From Clostridium algoriphilum (GTDB lineage: Bacteria > Bacillota > Clostridia > Clostridiales > Clostridiaceae): a stretch of DNA of 64,000 bases. The stretch's first letter is position 1, and the number at the start of each line of letters is the position of its first letter. The DNA is taken from the NCBI RefSeq assembly GCF_020443705.1, contig NZ_JAIZZK010000002.1, positions 186,001 through 250,000 on the forward strand, given 5' to 3'. The notes under the pieces were generated by a model. That model saw only the letters and a program-made list of their open reading frames with translations. It made no database searches and was not told the DNA's origin. Of this stretch, positions 38,580-47,281 are shown piece after piece. The position numbers were made by a program, and so were the translations under genes.

Positions 38580-39467
38580 ATGGAAGATTATACAACAAAG
38601 CGAGGTCATGGGTTAGGGTTTATGTTACTGATGACTGCATTATACAATATATTAATTTTAATACTGCTGAAATTTACTAACTCATACATTGTAGATAATC
38701 TATTAAAGCTTTTATTGGTTTTTTGTAATTTATATCAAATATATTACATACTTTTGTTCGAATCACTTAAATGCACTTTTAATAATGAAAATCTTATGAT
38801 TCATGCTATAGGGTCATTGAAGAAAGTAATTATACCATTAAAGGAAATTGAAGGATATACAACAACGACTGGAACTATTAAAGGTGTCAGGCTTTATGGA
38901 GTAGCTACGAGTAATTTTGCATTGGGCAAATTTGTAATTGATAAAATTGGGTTATCTAGAATGCTTGTTACAGATAATAAAAATATTTTTTACATTAAAA
39001 CTAATAATATGAGTTATGCAATTTCTCCTCTAGAACATGAAAAATTTGAGGAAACATTAATATCTCGCCAAATAGAAAAAATAGAGTGGAGATATAAAGT
39101 GAATAATAGCTACAACCTCCATAAGGACAATCATTTCAGAATACCTTTTATGGTGGTTAGTGTAATAATACTAATTTTAACCCTAAACCCACTTATATTG
39201 TATTTACAAAATGGTATACCTAATGTTATGCCATTAAGTTTTGATGCCAAATTCAAACCAATAAAAATGGGGACAGGCCAACAATTTGCGTTTACCCAGA
39301 TGGTTTATGGAGTATTAAATATGGCATTACTATTTTGTATGTATTATGCAAGCTATTTTTGTGCAAAATATGATAGAAAATCAGCATATAAATATATTTA
39401 TGTATCATTAATTGTGGCAATATTATTTTTGATTATGCAGTTTAAAATATTAATTAACTTTAGATAA
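38580..39467 (+). CDS. Membrane protein with a bacterial PH-like domain
   Basis: A 295-residue protein. Two transmembrane helices near the N-terminus (LGFMLLMTALYNILILILLKF and LLKLLLVFCNLYQIYYILLF) precede a bacterial pleckstrin-like beta domain (CTFNNENLMIHAIGSLKKVIIPLKEIEGY, YAISPLEHEKFEETL). Three more helices follow. Such proteins are common in clostridia with no assigned role. GAAGGTGATTAA precedes the ATG. It lies between rpoD and trmK. Confidence 0.75.
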   Translation: MEDYTTKRGHGLGFMLLMTALYNILILILLKFTNSYIVDNLLKLLLVFCNLYQIYYILLFESLKCTFNNENLMIHAIGSLKKVIIPLKEIEGYTTTTGTIKGVRLYGVATSNFALGKFVIDKIGLSRMLVTDNKNIFYIKTNNMSYAISPLEHEKFEETLISRQIEKIEWRYKVNNSYNLHKDNHFRIPFMVVSVIILILTLNPLILYLQNGIPNVMPLSFDAKFKPIKMGTGQQFAFTQMVYGVLNMALLFCMYYASYFCAKYDRKSAYKYIYVSLIVAILFLIMQFKILINFR

Positions 39468-39478
39468 GGATGAAAATT

Positions 39479-40168
39479 ATGGAACTTAGTATAAGATTGA
39501 AAACATTAGCAAGTATGATAGAACCATGCGTGAGTGCTATAGATGTAGGTACGGATCATGGGTATATCCCTATTTATTTAGTGAAGAATGGTGTAATAAA
39601 AAATGCTATTGCATCTGATGTAAATAGAGGACCTGTGGAGAAGGCTAAAAACAATATCGCTATTAATAATACGCAAGGGCAAATTAGTTGTAGACTCGGT
39701 AGTGGATTATCCACAGTTAAAAAGGGAGAAGTGGAGATTGCTATTATTGCAGGAATGGGTGGAAACTTAATAAGAGATATATTAGAAGATGACTTAGATG
39801 TTGTTAGAGAATTAAAATATGTAGTGCTCCAACCTGTTCAAAATGCAGAGGTTTTGAGAGAGTATTTATATAATAGGGGTTATGATATTCTTGATGAAGA
39901 AATCTGTTATGATGATGGTAAATATTATGAAATAATTAAAGCAAGGTATAATACTAAACCCTTAAAACTGGATTGTATATATTATGAAATAAGTAAAATA
40001 TTATTAGATAAGAAACAAGGAGTTATGCAAAACTTTGTAGAAAATAAATTGCAGAAATATTTAAAGGTATATAATTCATTGAATGGGGATACAATTTTAT
40101 CTAAAAGAAGAAAAGATCAGCTTTATATTATTACACACAAACTTAAGGAGTTTTTAAAATGTTTTTAA
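39479..40168 (+). CDS. trmK: tRNA (adenine22-N1)-methyltransferase TrmK
   Basis: Class I SAM enzyme that forms m1A22 in tRNA. The 229-residue start MELSIRLKTLASMIEPC fits the family better than the ATG three codons upstream. Motifs: AIDVGTDHGYIPIYL (SAM loop), AIIAGMGGNLI and VLQPVQNAEVLREYLY. It overlaps the Nif3-like gene by 10 bases, the usual coupled pair next to rpoD in Firmicutes. Confidence 0.92.
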   Translation: MELSIRLKTLASMIEPCVSAIDVGTDHGYIPIYLVKNGVIKNAIASDVNRGPVEKAKNNIAINNTQGQISCRLGSGLSTVKKGEVEIAIIAGMGGNLIRDILEDDLDVVRELKYVVLQPVQNAEVLREYLYNRGYDILDEEICYDDGKYYEIIKARYNTKPLKLDCIYYEISKILLDKKQGVMQNFVENKLQKYLKVYNSLNGDTILSKRRKDQLYIITHKLKEFLKCF

Positions 40169-40974
40169 AGGTAAAAACTATTGAAAATATTATGCAAAAG
40201 ATTGCTCCAACCAAACTAAAAGAGGATTATGATAATGTAGGACTAATGGTTGGGGACAAAGAGGATAGAGTTACAAAAATTTTGATTGCATTAGATTGTA
40301 CAATGGACGTAATATATGAGGCAAAGGAAAAAGGGTGTAATTTCATATTGACTCATCACCCTCTTCTTTTCGTTAAACCTGAAACTATTACTGCAGACAC
40401 TTTAATAGGTAAAAAAGTTATTCAGCTAATTAAAAATGGCATAAATGTATATGCAAGTCATACCAATTTAGATTCTGTTGAAGGTGGGTTAAATGATATT
40501 GCCACTGAAATTTTAGGATATAATAAATATAAAATTATTGAACCTTCAAAAAATATAAATTCTAATGAAGGTTATGCTGGAATTGGTAGATTAGTTCATT
40601 TGGATGAGCCTATTCGGCTTGCACAGTTATGTGAGAATGTAAAAAAATTCTATAGGGCGGAGTTTATAAGATATGTAGGTCATGATAATGACTTGATAAA
40701 AACTATTGCTATTATAAATGGCAGTGGTGAAGACTTTTTTCATGAAAGCATAAGGTTAGGAGCAGATTGCATTATTACAGGAGATACTAAATATCATGGT
40801 GCTTGTGATTTATTAGAGGAGAATGTAGCATTAATTGATGCTGGTCATTTCGCAACAGAATGGGTACCATTTAAAATGTTCGGAGAAAAGTTTAAAAACA
40901 ATTTGGTTAAAAATGGATATGACAACGAAGTTATATTTTCTGAAAATACTTTTGATTCGTATAAAATCAAGTAA
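40159..40974 (+). CDS. Nif3-like dinuclear metal center protein
   Basis: Member of the NIF3/YqfO/DUF34 family, with a two-metal site but no agreed function. The 271-residue protein has the start VKTIENIMQKIAPTKLKEDYDNVGLMVGD, LTHHPLLFVKP, ASHTNLDSVEGGLND, and DAGHFATEW. It lacks the large insert found in longer YqfO proteins. AAGGAG precedes the ATG within the trmK coding region. Confidence 0.92.
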   Translation: MFLKVKTIENIMQKIAPTKLKEDYDNVGLMVGDKEDRVTKILIALDCTMDVIYEAKEKGCNFILTHHPLLFVKPETITADTLIGKKVIQLIKNGINVYASHTNLDSVEGGLNDIATEILGYNKYKIIEPSKNINSNEGYAGIGRLVHLDEPIRLAQLCENVKKFYRAEFIRYVGHDNDLIKTIAIINGSGEDFFHESIRLGADCIITGDTKYHGACDLLEENVALIDAGHFATEWVPFKMFGEKFKNNLVKNGYDNEVIFSENTFDSYKIK

Positions 40975-41022
40975 TAGAAAAATACTATTTGCTTTTGTTT
41001 TAATAGTATGATATCATAAATC

Positions 41023-41412
41023 TTGCGAGTAAGCCAGACAATCGCTGCTGATTATTGCATGCAATAATCAGGAGAGGAAAGTCCGAGCTCCACAGGGCAG
41101 GGTGCTGGGTAATCCCCAGTGAAGGCGACTTTAAGGAAAGTGCAACAGAGATATACCGCTAAAGGTGTTCTGAAAGTTTAGTTTACTAAGTTTTTAGGAT
41201 ATACTAGCAAGGATGGAAAGGCGAGGTAAGAGCTCACCAGCGCACTGGCGACTTTGCGGCTATGTAAACCCCACTTGGAGCAAGATCGAATAGGAGAACA
41301 TTTTGGGGCGGCCCGTCTCGTTCTCGGGTGTATCGCTTGAGCTTATTGGTAACAATAGGCCTAGATAGATGATTGTCTAATACAGGACTCGGCTTATAGG
41401 TTTAGTCGCATC
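41023..41412 (+). ncRNA. rnpB: RNase P RNA
   Basis: Catalytic RNA of ribonuclease P, which matures tRNA 5' ends. The conserved core GAGGAAAGTCCGAGCTCC followed by ACAGGGCAGGGTGCTGG is present near 41073, with AAGGATGGAAAGGCGAGGT in the middle and the P4 partner region near the 3' end. The termini GCGAGTAAGCC and GGTTTAGTCGC can form P1. End points are approximate. A terminator follows at 41426. Confidence 0.93.
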
Positions 41413-41425
41413 AAATGTAAAAAGT

Positions 41426-41450
41426 ACTCACTTTATAGTGAGTTTTTTTA
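41426..41450 (+). terminator. rnpB terminator
   Basis: ACTCAC-tttata-GTGAGT followed by seven T residues. Confidence 0.8.
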
Positions 41451-41468
41451 TTTTATAGAAATATATTG

Positions 41469-41512
41469 ATACAAAAACAGGATAGCATATCTATGCTATC
41501 CTGTTTTTGTAT
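41469..41512. terminator. Long perfect inverted repeat, second terminator
   Basis: A perfect palindrome of about 21 bp per arm (arm core ACAAAAACAGGATAGCATA) with a minimal loop. A-rich on the left and T-rich on the right, so it can terminate both strands. It lies 20 bases after the rnpB terminator. Confidence 0.6.
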
Positions 41513-41565
41513 TAGTAATTTAAAAATAGGGAATTATATTATCATTAAAATTTTATAATTGATAT

Positions 41566-41707
41566 ATGCGTTATATTCGTTAATTTAATTATATAATAAA
41601 AAAATTAAAACATTTTTATTGCCAAATACACTACTAAAATAGGACAATATATATTATAATCTTAATATAACGAATTATATAAGAAATTTAATGCGTAATA
41701 TTCGTAT
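41566..41707 (+). promoter_or_regulatory. Three ACGAA boxes upstream of purL, candidate PurR operator
   Basis: ATGCGTTATATTCGT (41566-41580) recurs with one change at 41691-41705, and an oppositely oriented box, ATATAACGAATTATAT, lies at about 41665-41680. The CGAA core at 41671 and the TTCG at 41701 face each other with 26 bases between, the geometry expected for a pair of Bacillus PurBoxes. The match to the consensus is partial (ACGAAT instead of CCGAAC). Confidence 0.4.
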
Positions 41708-41734
41708 ATAATTTAACTTTTGGAGGTATTATTC

Positions 41735-44700
41735 ATGGAAAATAAGATATATAGGTTATATGTAGAGAAAAAAGCGAACTATGATATTGAAGGTGAAAAA
41801 ATACTAAAAGACATAAAAACAAATCTAGGCATAATGAGCTTAGAGGGACTTAGATTAGTTAGTAGATATGATATTATGGGAATTTCAAAAGAGCAATACC
41901 TTATGTCAAGGAATACAATATTTTCAGAGCCAACAGTAGATAAGGTTTATGATGAAGAATTAGAAATTAAAAGCTCTGATACAGTATTCGCTATTGAATT
42001 TTTACCAGGACAATACGATCAGAGAGCAGATTCAGCTTCTCAATGCATACAAATTTTAACTCAAAGCGACAAACATATAGTTAAAACTGCAAGACTTATA
42101 ATATTAAAGGGAAATATTACTGACAGAGAATTAGATAAAATTAAAGGGTATTGCATAAATGCCGTAGATTCTAGAGAAGCAGATTTAAATAAACAGAAGG
42201 ATTTACAGCAGAACTTTACAGAACCGAATCAGGTAAGAATAATAGAATCTTTTACTAACATGAACGATGCGGAGTTAACAGAGTTCTTAAAAAGTAATGG
42301 GCTTGCTATGAGTTTTGAGGATCTACAATATTGCAGAGAATATTTTAGAGAAACTGAAAAGAGAAATCCAACTATAACAGAGATAAAAGTTATAGATACA
42401 TATTGGTCAGATCATTGCAGACATACAACATTTAATACTGTAATTGAGGATGTGTGCATTGAAGAAGGAAAATATTCTAAACCAATTAAGATGGCTTATA
42501 AGGAATACTTAGACACTAGAGATTTTGTTTATGGTCAAACGAGTCGAGATGTTACATTAATGGATATGGCTATTATTGGTCTGAAAGATCTAAGAAAAAA
42601 AGGAAAATTAAAGGACCTTGATGTTTCTGATGAGATTAATGCTTGCAGCATAGTAGTTACCGCAAACATAGATGGAGAGAAAGAAAAGTGGCTAGTAATG
42701 TTTAAAAATGAAACCCATAACCATCCTACTGAGATAGAACCTTTTGGTGGTGCAGCCACTTGCCTTGGAGGATCAATAAGAGATCCATTATCAGGTAGAA
42801 GTTATGTGTATCAGGCAATGCGTGTTACAGGATCAGGTGACCCAAGGACGAAAGTTTCGGATACTATTAAAGGTAAACTTCCACAACGAAAAATTACTCT
42901 TGAAGCTGCTCATGGATTTAGTTCTTATGGAAATCAAATAGGTCTTGCAACAGGACTCGTATCTGAGGTTTATGATGAAGATTTTGTTGCTAAGAGAATG
43001 GAAGTAGGAGCAGTTATTGGAGCAGCACCTTTCGCGAATGTAGTAAGAGAGAAGCCTTTAGCCTCAGACGTAGTTATACTTCTTGGAGGTAGAACAGGTC
43101 GAGATGGATGTGGAGGAGCTACTGGGTCATCTAAGACACATAGCGAAAGCTCAATTCTAACTTCAGGCGCAGAGATACAAAAGGGTAATGCACCTACAGA
43201 GAGAAAAATACAAAGACTATTTAGAAATCCTAGTGTTACGACCCTTATAAAGAGATGTAATGATTTTGGTGCAGGTGGTGTGTCGGTAGCTATTGGCGAA
43301 CTCGCAGATGCACTTATAATTAACTTAGACAAAGTTACTAAAAAATATGATGGACTAGATGGAACAGAGCTCGCTATATCAGAATCCCAAGAACGTATGG
43401 CTGTTGTTGTTAGGCGTGAAGATTCTGCTGAATTTATAAAACTATCAGAAGAAGAGAACTTAGAGGCCGTAGAGGTTGCACAGATAACTGATGATGATAG
43501 ACTTAAAATGGTATGGAAGGGAAAAACAATTGTTGATGTAAGTAGAACTTTCTTAGATACAAACGGAGTAAAGCAGCACAGTAATGTAAAAGTTGCAGCA
43601 CCTAAAGAGGATGAATACTATTTTTCAAAAGACATAAAAGAAAATTTAGGTAAGAAAAAATCTATAAAAGAATTATGGAACTCTACGTTATCAGACTTAA
43701 ATGTCTGCAGTAAAAGAGGTTTAGCGCAGAGATTTGATAGTACTATAGGAGCGGGATCTGTCTTAATGCCTTTTGGTGGTAAATATCAAAAGACACCAAT
43801 TCAGTCTATGATAGCAAAGCTTCCTGTACTTCGAGGAGATACAAATACTGGCACAATGATGTCATATGGGTATAATCCAAAACTAGCTAAATGGAGTCCT
43901 TTCCATGGAGCTGCTTATGCAGTAATAGATTCTGTTACAAAGTTAGTGTCTAGTGGAGCTGATTATGAAAATATTAAACTAACATTTCAAGAATACTTTG
44001 AAAAATTGTCAAAAGAGCCTTATAAGTGGGGTAAACCATTTTCAGCACTCCTAGGAGCTTTCCGTGTACAGAAAGAATTTAGCATAGCAGCTATTGGCGG
44101 AAAAGATAGTATGTCAGGAACGTTTAATGAAATGAATGTACCACCAACACTTGTATCATTTGCAGTAGACGTTATAAATACAGATAAGGTTATTTCTCCA
44201 GAGTTTAAAAAAGGAGATAGTCAGGTCGTTCTAATTCATTCAAATATTTGCGAAGATGGACTACCTGATTTTGAAAAACTTCGACAAAATTATAAATTAG
44301 TAAAGGCGTTAATAGAGAGTGGCAAGGCATTATCAACCTATGCAGTAGGAATGGGAGGTCTCGCAGAGGCTATATCTAAGATGTGCTTTGGTAATAAAAT
44401 AGGATTTGCTTTTGCAAGTGACATTCAGGCAGAAGACATATTTAAAGAGGATTACGGTAGTATAGTAATGGAAGTAAATAAGGACTCAATTAGTAATCTG
44501 ATTAAAGAAAACTTGAATATTAAGGTGCTAGGCCATACGGAAGTAGAACCATTTATAAAAGTATTAGGAGAAACTATTGCTCTAGAAGATGCTCTAAGTA
44601 ATTGGGAGAAGACTTTAGAAAGTGTATTTAGTACAAAAACAGATAGTCCTAAAGTAAACAGTAAAGATGAAAAAAGCTACGCAAGCGTCCCAAACTCAAA

Positions 44701-45550
44701 GATTATATCAACTCGTGCAATTAAAATTGCAACTCCTGCAATTAAGATAGCAAAGCCTAGAGTTATAATTCCTGTGTTCCCAGGAACTAACTGTGAGTAT
44801 GATTCTATGAGAGCTTTTGAGAAGGCTGGAGCTGAAGTTGAAATTATGGTATTAAATAATTTATCAGCTAAGCATATTGAAGAATCAATAAAGAGTATAG
44901 CGGATAAAATAAAGAATTCTCAAATTGTTATGCTTCCAGGTGGATTTAGTGCTGGTGATGAACCAGATGGTTCTGGTAAATTTATAGCAACATTTTTTAG
45001 AAATCCTATAATACGTGAAAGTATTAATGAGTTATTAGGAAATAGAGATGGATTAATGCTGGGAATATGCAATGGCTTTCAAGCTCTAATTAAGCTTGGG
45101 TTACTTCCATACGGAAAAATAACTGATATAACTGAAAATAGCCCAACCTTAACATATAATGAAATTGGAAGACACGTATCATGTATGGTGCAAACTAAAG
45201 TAGTTTCAACGATTTCTCCTTGGCTACATAATTTAAAAGTTGGAGATATTCATACCATCCCAGTATCACACGGAGAAGGTAGATTTGTAGCAAACGACGA
45301 TGTAATTAAGAAACTATTCGCAGACGGCCAAGTAGCTACTCAATATGTAGACTTTGACGGAACTCCAAGTTATGATATAAATTTTAATCCAAATGGCTCA
45401 ATCAATGCTATTGAAGGAATTACTAGTCTTGATGGAAGAATTTTTGGTAAGATGGGTCATTCTGAAAGAGTTGGCTTAAATGTTGGAGTGAATATTAGTG
45501 GTAATAAGGATCAAAAATTATTTGAAGCAGGAGTAAACTACTTTAAATAA
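41735..45550 (+). CDS. purL: Phosphoribosylformylglycinamidine synthase, single-chain
   Basis: Fourth step of purine synthesis: FGAR plus glutamine and ATP to FGAM. The 1271-residue protein is the large fused form, holding the PurS-like N-terminus, the ATP-binding synthetase halves (DHCRHTTFNT, KNETHNHPTEIEPFGGAATC) and a C-terminal glutaminase with GICNGFQALIKLG (nucleophile Cys) and a late SHGEGRF. So no separate purS or purQ is needed. TGGAGGT fixes the ATG at 41735. It is separated from purE by 440 bases of regulatory sequence. Confidence 0.97.
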   Translation: MENKIYRLYVEKKANYDIEGEKILKDIKTNLGIMSLEGLRLVSRYDIMGISKEQYLMSRNTIFSEPTVDKVYDEELEIKSSDTVFAIEFLPGQYDQRADSASQCIQILTQSDKHIVKTARLIILKGNITDRELDKIKGYCINAVDSREADLNKQKDLQQNFTEPNQVRIIESFTNMNDAELTEFLKSNGLAMSFEDLQYCREYFRETEKRNPTITEIKVIDTYWSDHCRHTTFNTVIEDVCIEEGKYSKPIKMAYKEYLDTRDFVYGQTSRDVTLMDMAIIGLKDLRKKGKLKDLDVSDEINACSIVVTANIDGEKEKWLVMFKNETHNHPTEIEPFGGAATCLGGSIRDPLSGRSYVYQAMRVTGSGDPRTKVSDTIKGKLPQRKITLEAAHGFSSYGNQIGLATGLVSEVYDEDFVAKRMEVGAVIGAAPFANVVREKPLASDVVILLGGRTGRDGCGGATGSSKTHSESSILTSGAEIQKGNAPTERKIQRLFRNPSVTTLIKRCNDFGAGGVSVAIGELADALIINLDKVTKKYDGLDGTELAISESQERMAVVVRREDSAEFIKLSEEENLEAVEVAQITDDDRLKMVWKGKTIVDVSRTFLDTNGVKQHSNVKVAAPKEDEYYFSKDIKENLGKKKSIKELWNSTLSDLNVCSKRGLAQRFDSTIGAGSVLMPFGGKYQKTPIQSMIAKLPVLRGDTNTGTMMSYGYNPKLAKWSPFHGAAYAVIDSVTKLVSSGADYENIKLTFQEYFEKLSKEPYKWGKPFSALLGAFRVQKEFSIAAIGGKDSMSGTFNEMNVPPTLVSFAVDVINTDKVISPEFKKGDSQVVLIHSNICEDGLPDFEKLRQNYKLVKALIESGKALSTYAVGMGGLAEAISKMCFGNKIGFAFASDIQAEDIFKEDYGSIVMEVNKDSISNLIKENLNIKVLGHTEVEPFIKVLGETIALEDALSNWEKTLESVFSTKTDSPKVNSKDEKSYASVPNSKIISTRAIKIATPAIKIAKPRVIIPVFPGTNCEYDSMRAFEKAGAEVEIMVLNNLSAKHIEESIKSIADKIKNSQIVMLPGGFSAGDEPDGSGKFIATFFRNPIIRESINELLGNRDGLMLGICNGFQALIKLGLLPYGKITDITENSPTLTYNEIGRHVSCMVQTKVVSTISPWLHNLKVGDIHTIPVSHGEGRFVANDDVIKKLFADGQVATQYVDFDGTPSYDINFNPNGSINAIEGITSLDGRIFGKMGHSERVGLNVGVNISGNKDQKLFEAGVNYFK

Positions 45551-45573
45551 AATAATTAAATATAATTAATGAA

Positions 45574-45646
45574 AAAGATATTGTTCGTAATGTATAAAAT
45601 GGTGCAGATAATTCATCTCCATCTTTGAAATACGAACAATATCTTT
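45574..45646. promoter_or_regulatory. Inverted repeat carrying two ACGAAC boxes
   Basis: Perfect 16-bp arms AAAGATATTGTTCGTA and TACGAACAATATCTTT separated by 41 bases, just after purL. Each arm contains ACGAACAAT, close to the PurR box core. It may be an operator or a structured RNA; no terminator T tract follows. Confidence 0.4.
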
Positions 45647-45680
45647 GAACTTGATAGCTAATTGTATATATGTAGCTACA

Positions 45681-45745
45681 AACACGAACAATAATATTAA
45701 TATAATTATTAATGTATTGACTTAGCAAAAAATAGATGTTAACAT
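45681..45745 (+). promoter_or_regulatory. purE operon promoter with adjacent PurR-like box
   Basis: AACACGAACAATAAT at 45681-45695 matches the PurBox core. A -35 TTGACT (45717-45722), a 17-base spacer and TAACAT (45740-45745) form a plausible promoter, with transcription starting just before the riboswitch. Confidence 0.45.
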
Positions 45746-45777
45746 TAACTTATAATATAACATATAAATGAATAATT

Positions 45778-45943
45778 AGTTCATCGATATATTTCTAGGA
45801 ATATGGCCTAGAAGTTTCTACGAGAGGCCGTCAACTTCTCACTATTGTTGAATCTTGAATTGACCTTATAAAAGGTGATAAATATACTATTAATTCAAGA
45901 TTACACCAATAGATTAATATTTTATGGTGTAATCTTTTTTTTA
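45778..45943 (+). promoter_or_regulatory. Guanine-type purine riboswitch with terminator platform
   Basis: The aptamer is at 45778-45852. P2 is TCTAGG-aatatgg-CCTAGA, J2/3 is AGTTTCTAC, P3 is GAGAG..TTCTC, and P1 is TTCATCGATA with TATTGTTGAA. The base before the final TAT of J3/1 is C (CACTAT), which in this family specifies guanine or hypoxanthine rather than adenine. Expression platform: the terminator AAGATTACACCA/TGGTGTAATCTT (45897-45936) followed by a T run, and the competing antiterminator AATCTTGAATT/AATTCAAGATT (45851-45861 with 45892-45902). Guanine binding should therefore switch off purECFMNHD. Confidence 0.92.
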
Positions 45944-45989
45944 TTGGCAATTATAAAAGTTAAATACTTATTTCAATAGGAGGTAAAAA

Positions 45990-46469
45990 ATGAAAGTAGG
46001 AATTATTTTTGGAAGTAAATCTGATAAAGACATAATGAAAAATGCTGCAGTGGCACTTAAAGAATTTGGAGTGGATTACGAAGTACATATTCTTTCAGCG
46101 CACAGGGTACCAGAAAGATTAACAGAGGTAATAAAAGAAATGGAAAATAGCGGGGTAGGATGCATTATAGCAGGAGCAGGCCTTGCTGCACATCTTCCTG
46201 GCGTAATTGCCTCTCAGACGATATTACCAGTGATTGGAGTGCCTATTAAGGCTGCACTCGGAGGCATTGACTCACTACTTTCAATTGTTCAAATGCCAAA
46301 AGCTATTCCTGTAGCTACTGTTGGTATTAATAATAGTTATAATGCTGGAATGCTAGCAGTACAAATTTTATCTCTTAAATACTTAGAACTTAAAAATAAA
46401 TTGATTACATATAGAAAAGAAATGAAAGAAAAATTTATATCAGAGAATGAAGTTAATATCGAACTTTAG
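45990..46469 (+). CDS. purE: N5-carboxyaminoimidazole ribonucleotide mutase
   Basis: Class I PurE. The 159-residue protein has GIIFGSKSDKDIMKNA, SAHRVPERL and IIAGAGLAAHLPGVIAS. No purK is seen in the operon, so it may act on CO2-derived N5-CAIR made elsewhere, or purK may lie outside the window. AATAGGAGGT precedes the ATG. First gene of the riboswitch-controlled operon. Confidence 0.97.
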   Translation: MKVGIIFGSKSDKDIMKNAAVALKEFGVDYEVHILSAHRVPERLTEVIKEMENSGVGCIIAGAGLAAHLPGVIASQTILPVIGVPIKAALGGIDSLLSIVQMPKAIPVATVGINNSYNAGMLAVQILSLKYLELKNKLITYRKEMKEKFISENEVNIEL

Positions 46470-46521
46470 AATTAAATCTAGACATAAGTTTATAAATTAA
46501 AATACTAAGGAGTGGTTATAA

Positions 46522-47229
46522 ATGGGAGATTCAGTATTATTATATGAGGGAAAAGCAAAAAAAATGTTCAGTACAGATAATAAGGATGAAATAAGAGTAT
46601 ATTTTAAAGATGATGCAACAGCATTTAATGGTGTTAAAAAGGCACAAATTGATAAAAAAGGAGTATTAAATAACAGTATAACTACTATGTTATATGAATT
46701 ATTAGAAAAAAAGGGTATAAAAACTCATTTTATTAAAAAGATAAGTGATAGAGAACAATTATGCAAAAAGGTTGAAATAGTGCCTCTAGAAGTAATTGTA
46801 AGAAATGTAGCTGCTGGTAGTATGGCAAAACGTTACGGAATAGAAGAAGGAACTAAGCTAAAAACAACAGTGTTTGAACTAAGTTACAAAAATGATGAAT
46901 TAGGTGACCCACTAATAAACGATTCTCATTCAGTAGCTATGGGGCTTGCCACTCCTCAAGAATTAGCAGATATATATGAAATGGCATCTAAAATAAATGA
47001 TATATTAAAGGAACTTTTCTTAAAACAAGATATTAATCTAATAGATTTCAAAATAGAATTTGGAAGATTTAACGGCGAAATAATTTTAGCAGATGAGATA
47101 TCACCAGATACTTGCAGATTTTGGGATGTTAAAACCGGGGAAAAATTAGATAAAGATAGATTTAGAAGAGATTTAGGTAATGTTACAGAAGCATATGAGG
47201 AAATATTAAGTAGAATTACTAAGAAATAA
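46522..47229 (+). CDS. purC: SAICAR synthetase
   Basis: Joins aspartate to CAIR. The 235-residue protein has [42 protein letters not shown] and [21 protein letters not shown] precedes the ATG. No purB is present in the window. Confidence 0.97.
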   Translation: MGDSVLLYEGKAKKMFSTDNKDEIRVYFKDDATAFNGVKKAQIDKKGVLNNSITTMLYELLEKKGIKTHFIKKISDREQLCKKVEIVPLEVIVRNVAAGSMAKRYGIEEGTKLKTTVFELSYKNDELGDPLINDSHSVAMGLATPQELADIYEMASKINDILKELFLKQDINLIDFKIEFGRFNGEIILADEISPDTCRFWDVKTGEKLDKDRFRRDLGNVTEAYEEILSRITKK

Positions 47230-47281
47230 GAAACAAGTGTAAATGAAAAAATATAGGGAAAAATAAAAAGGAGGAATAACT

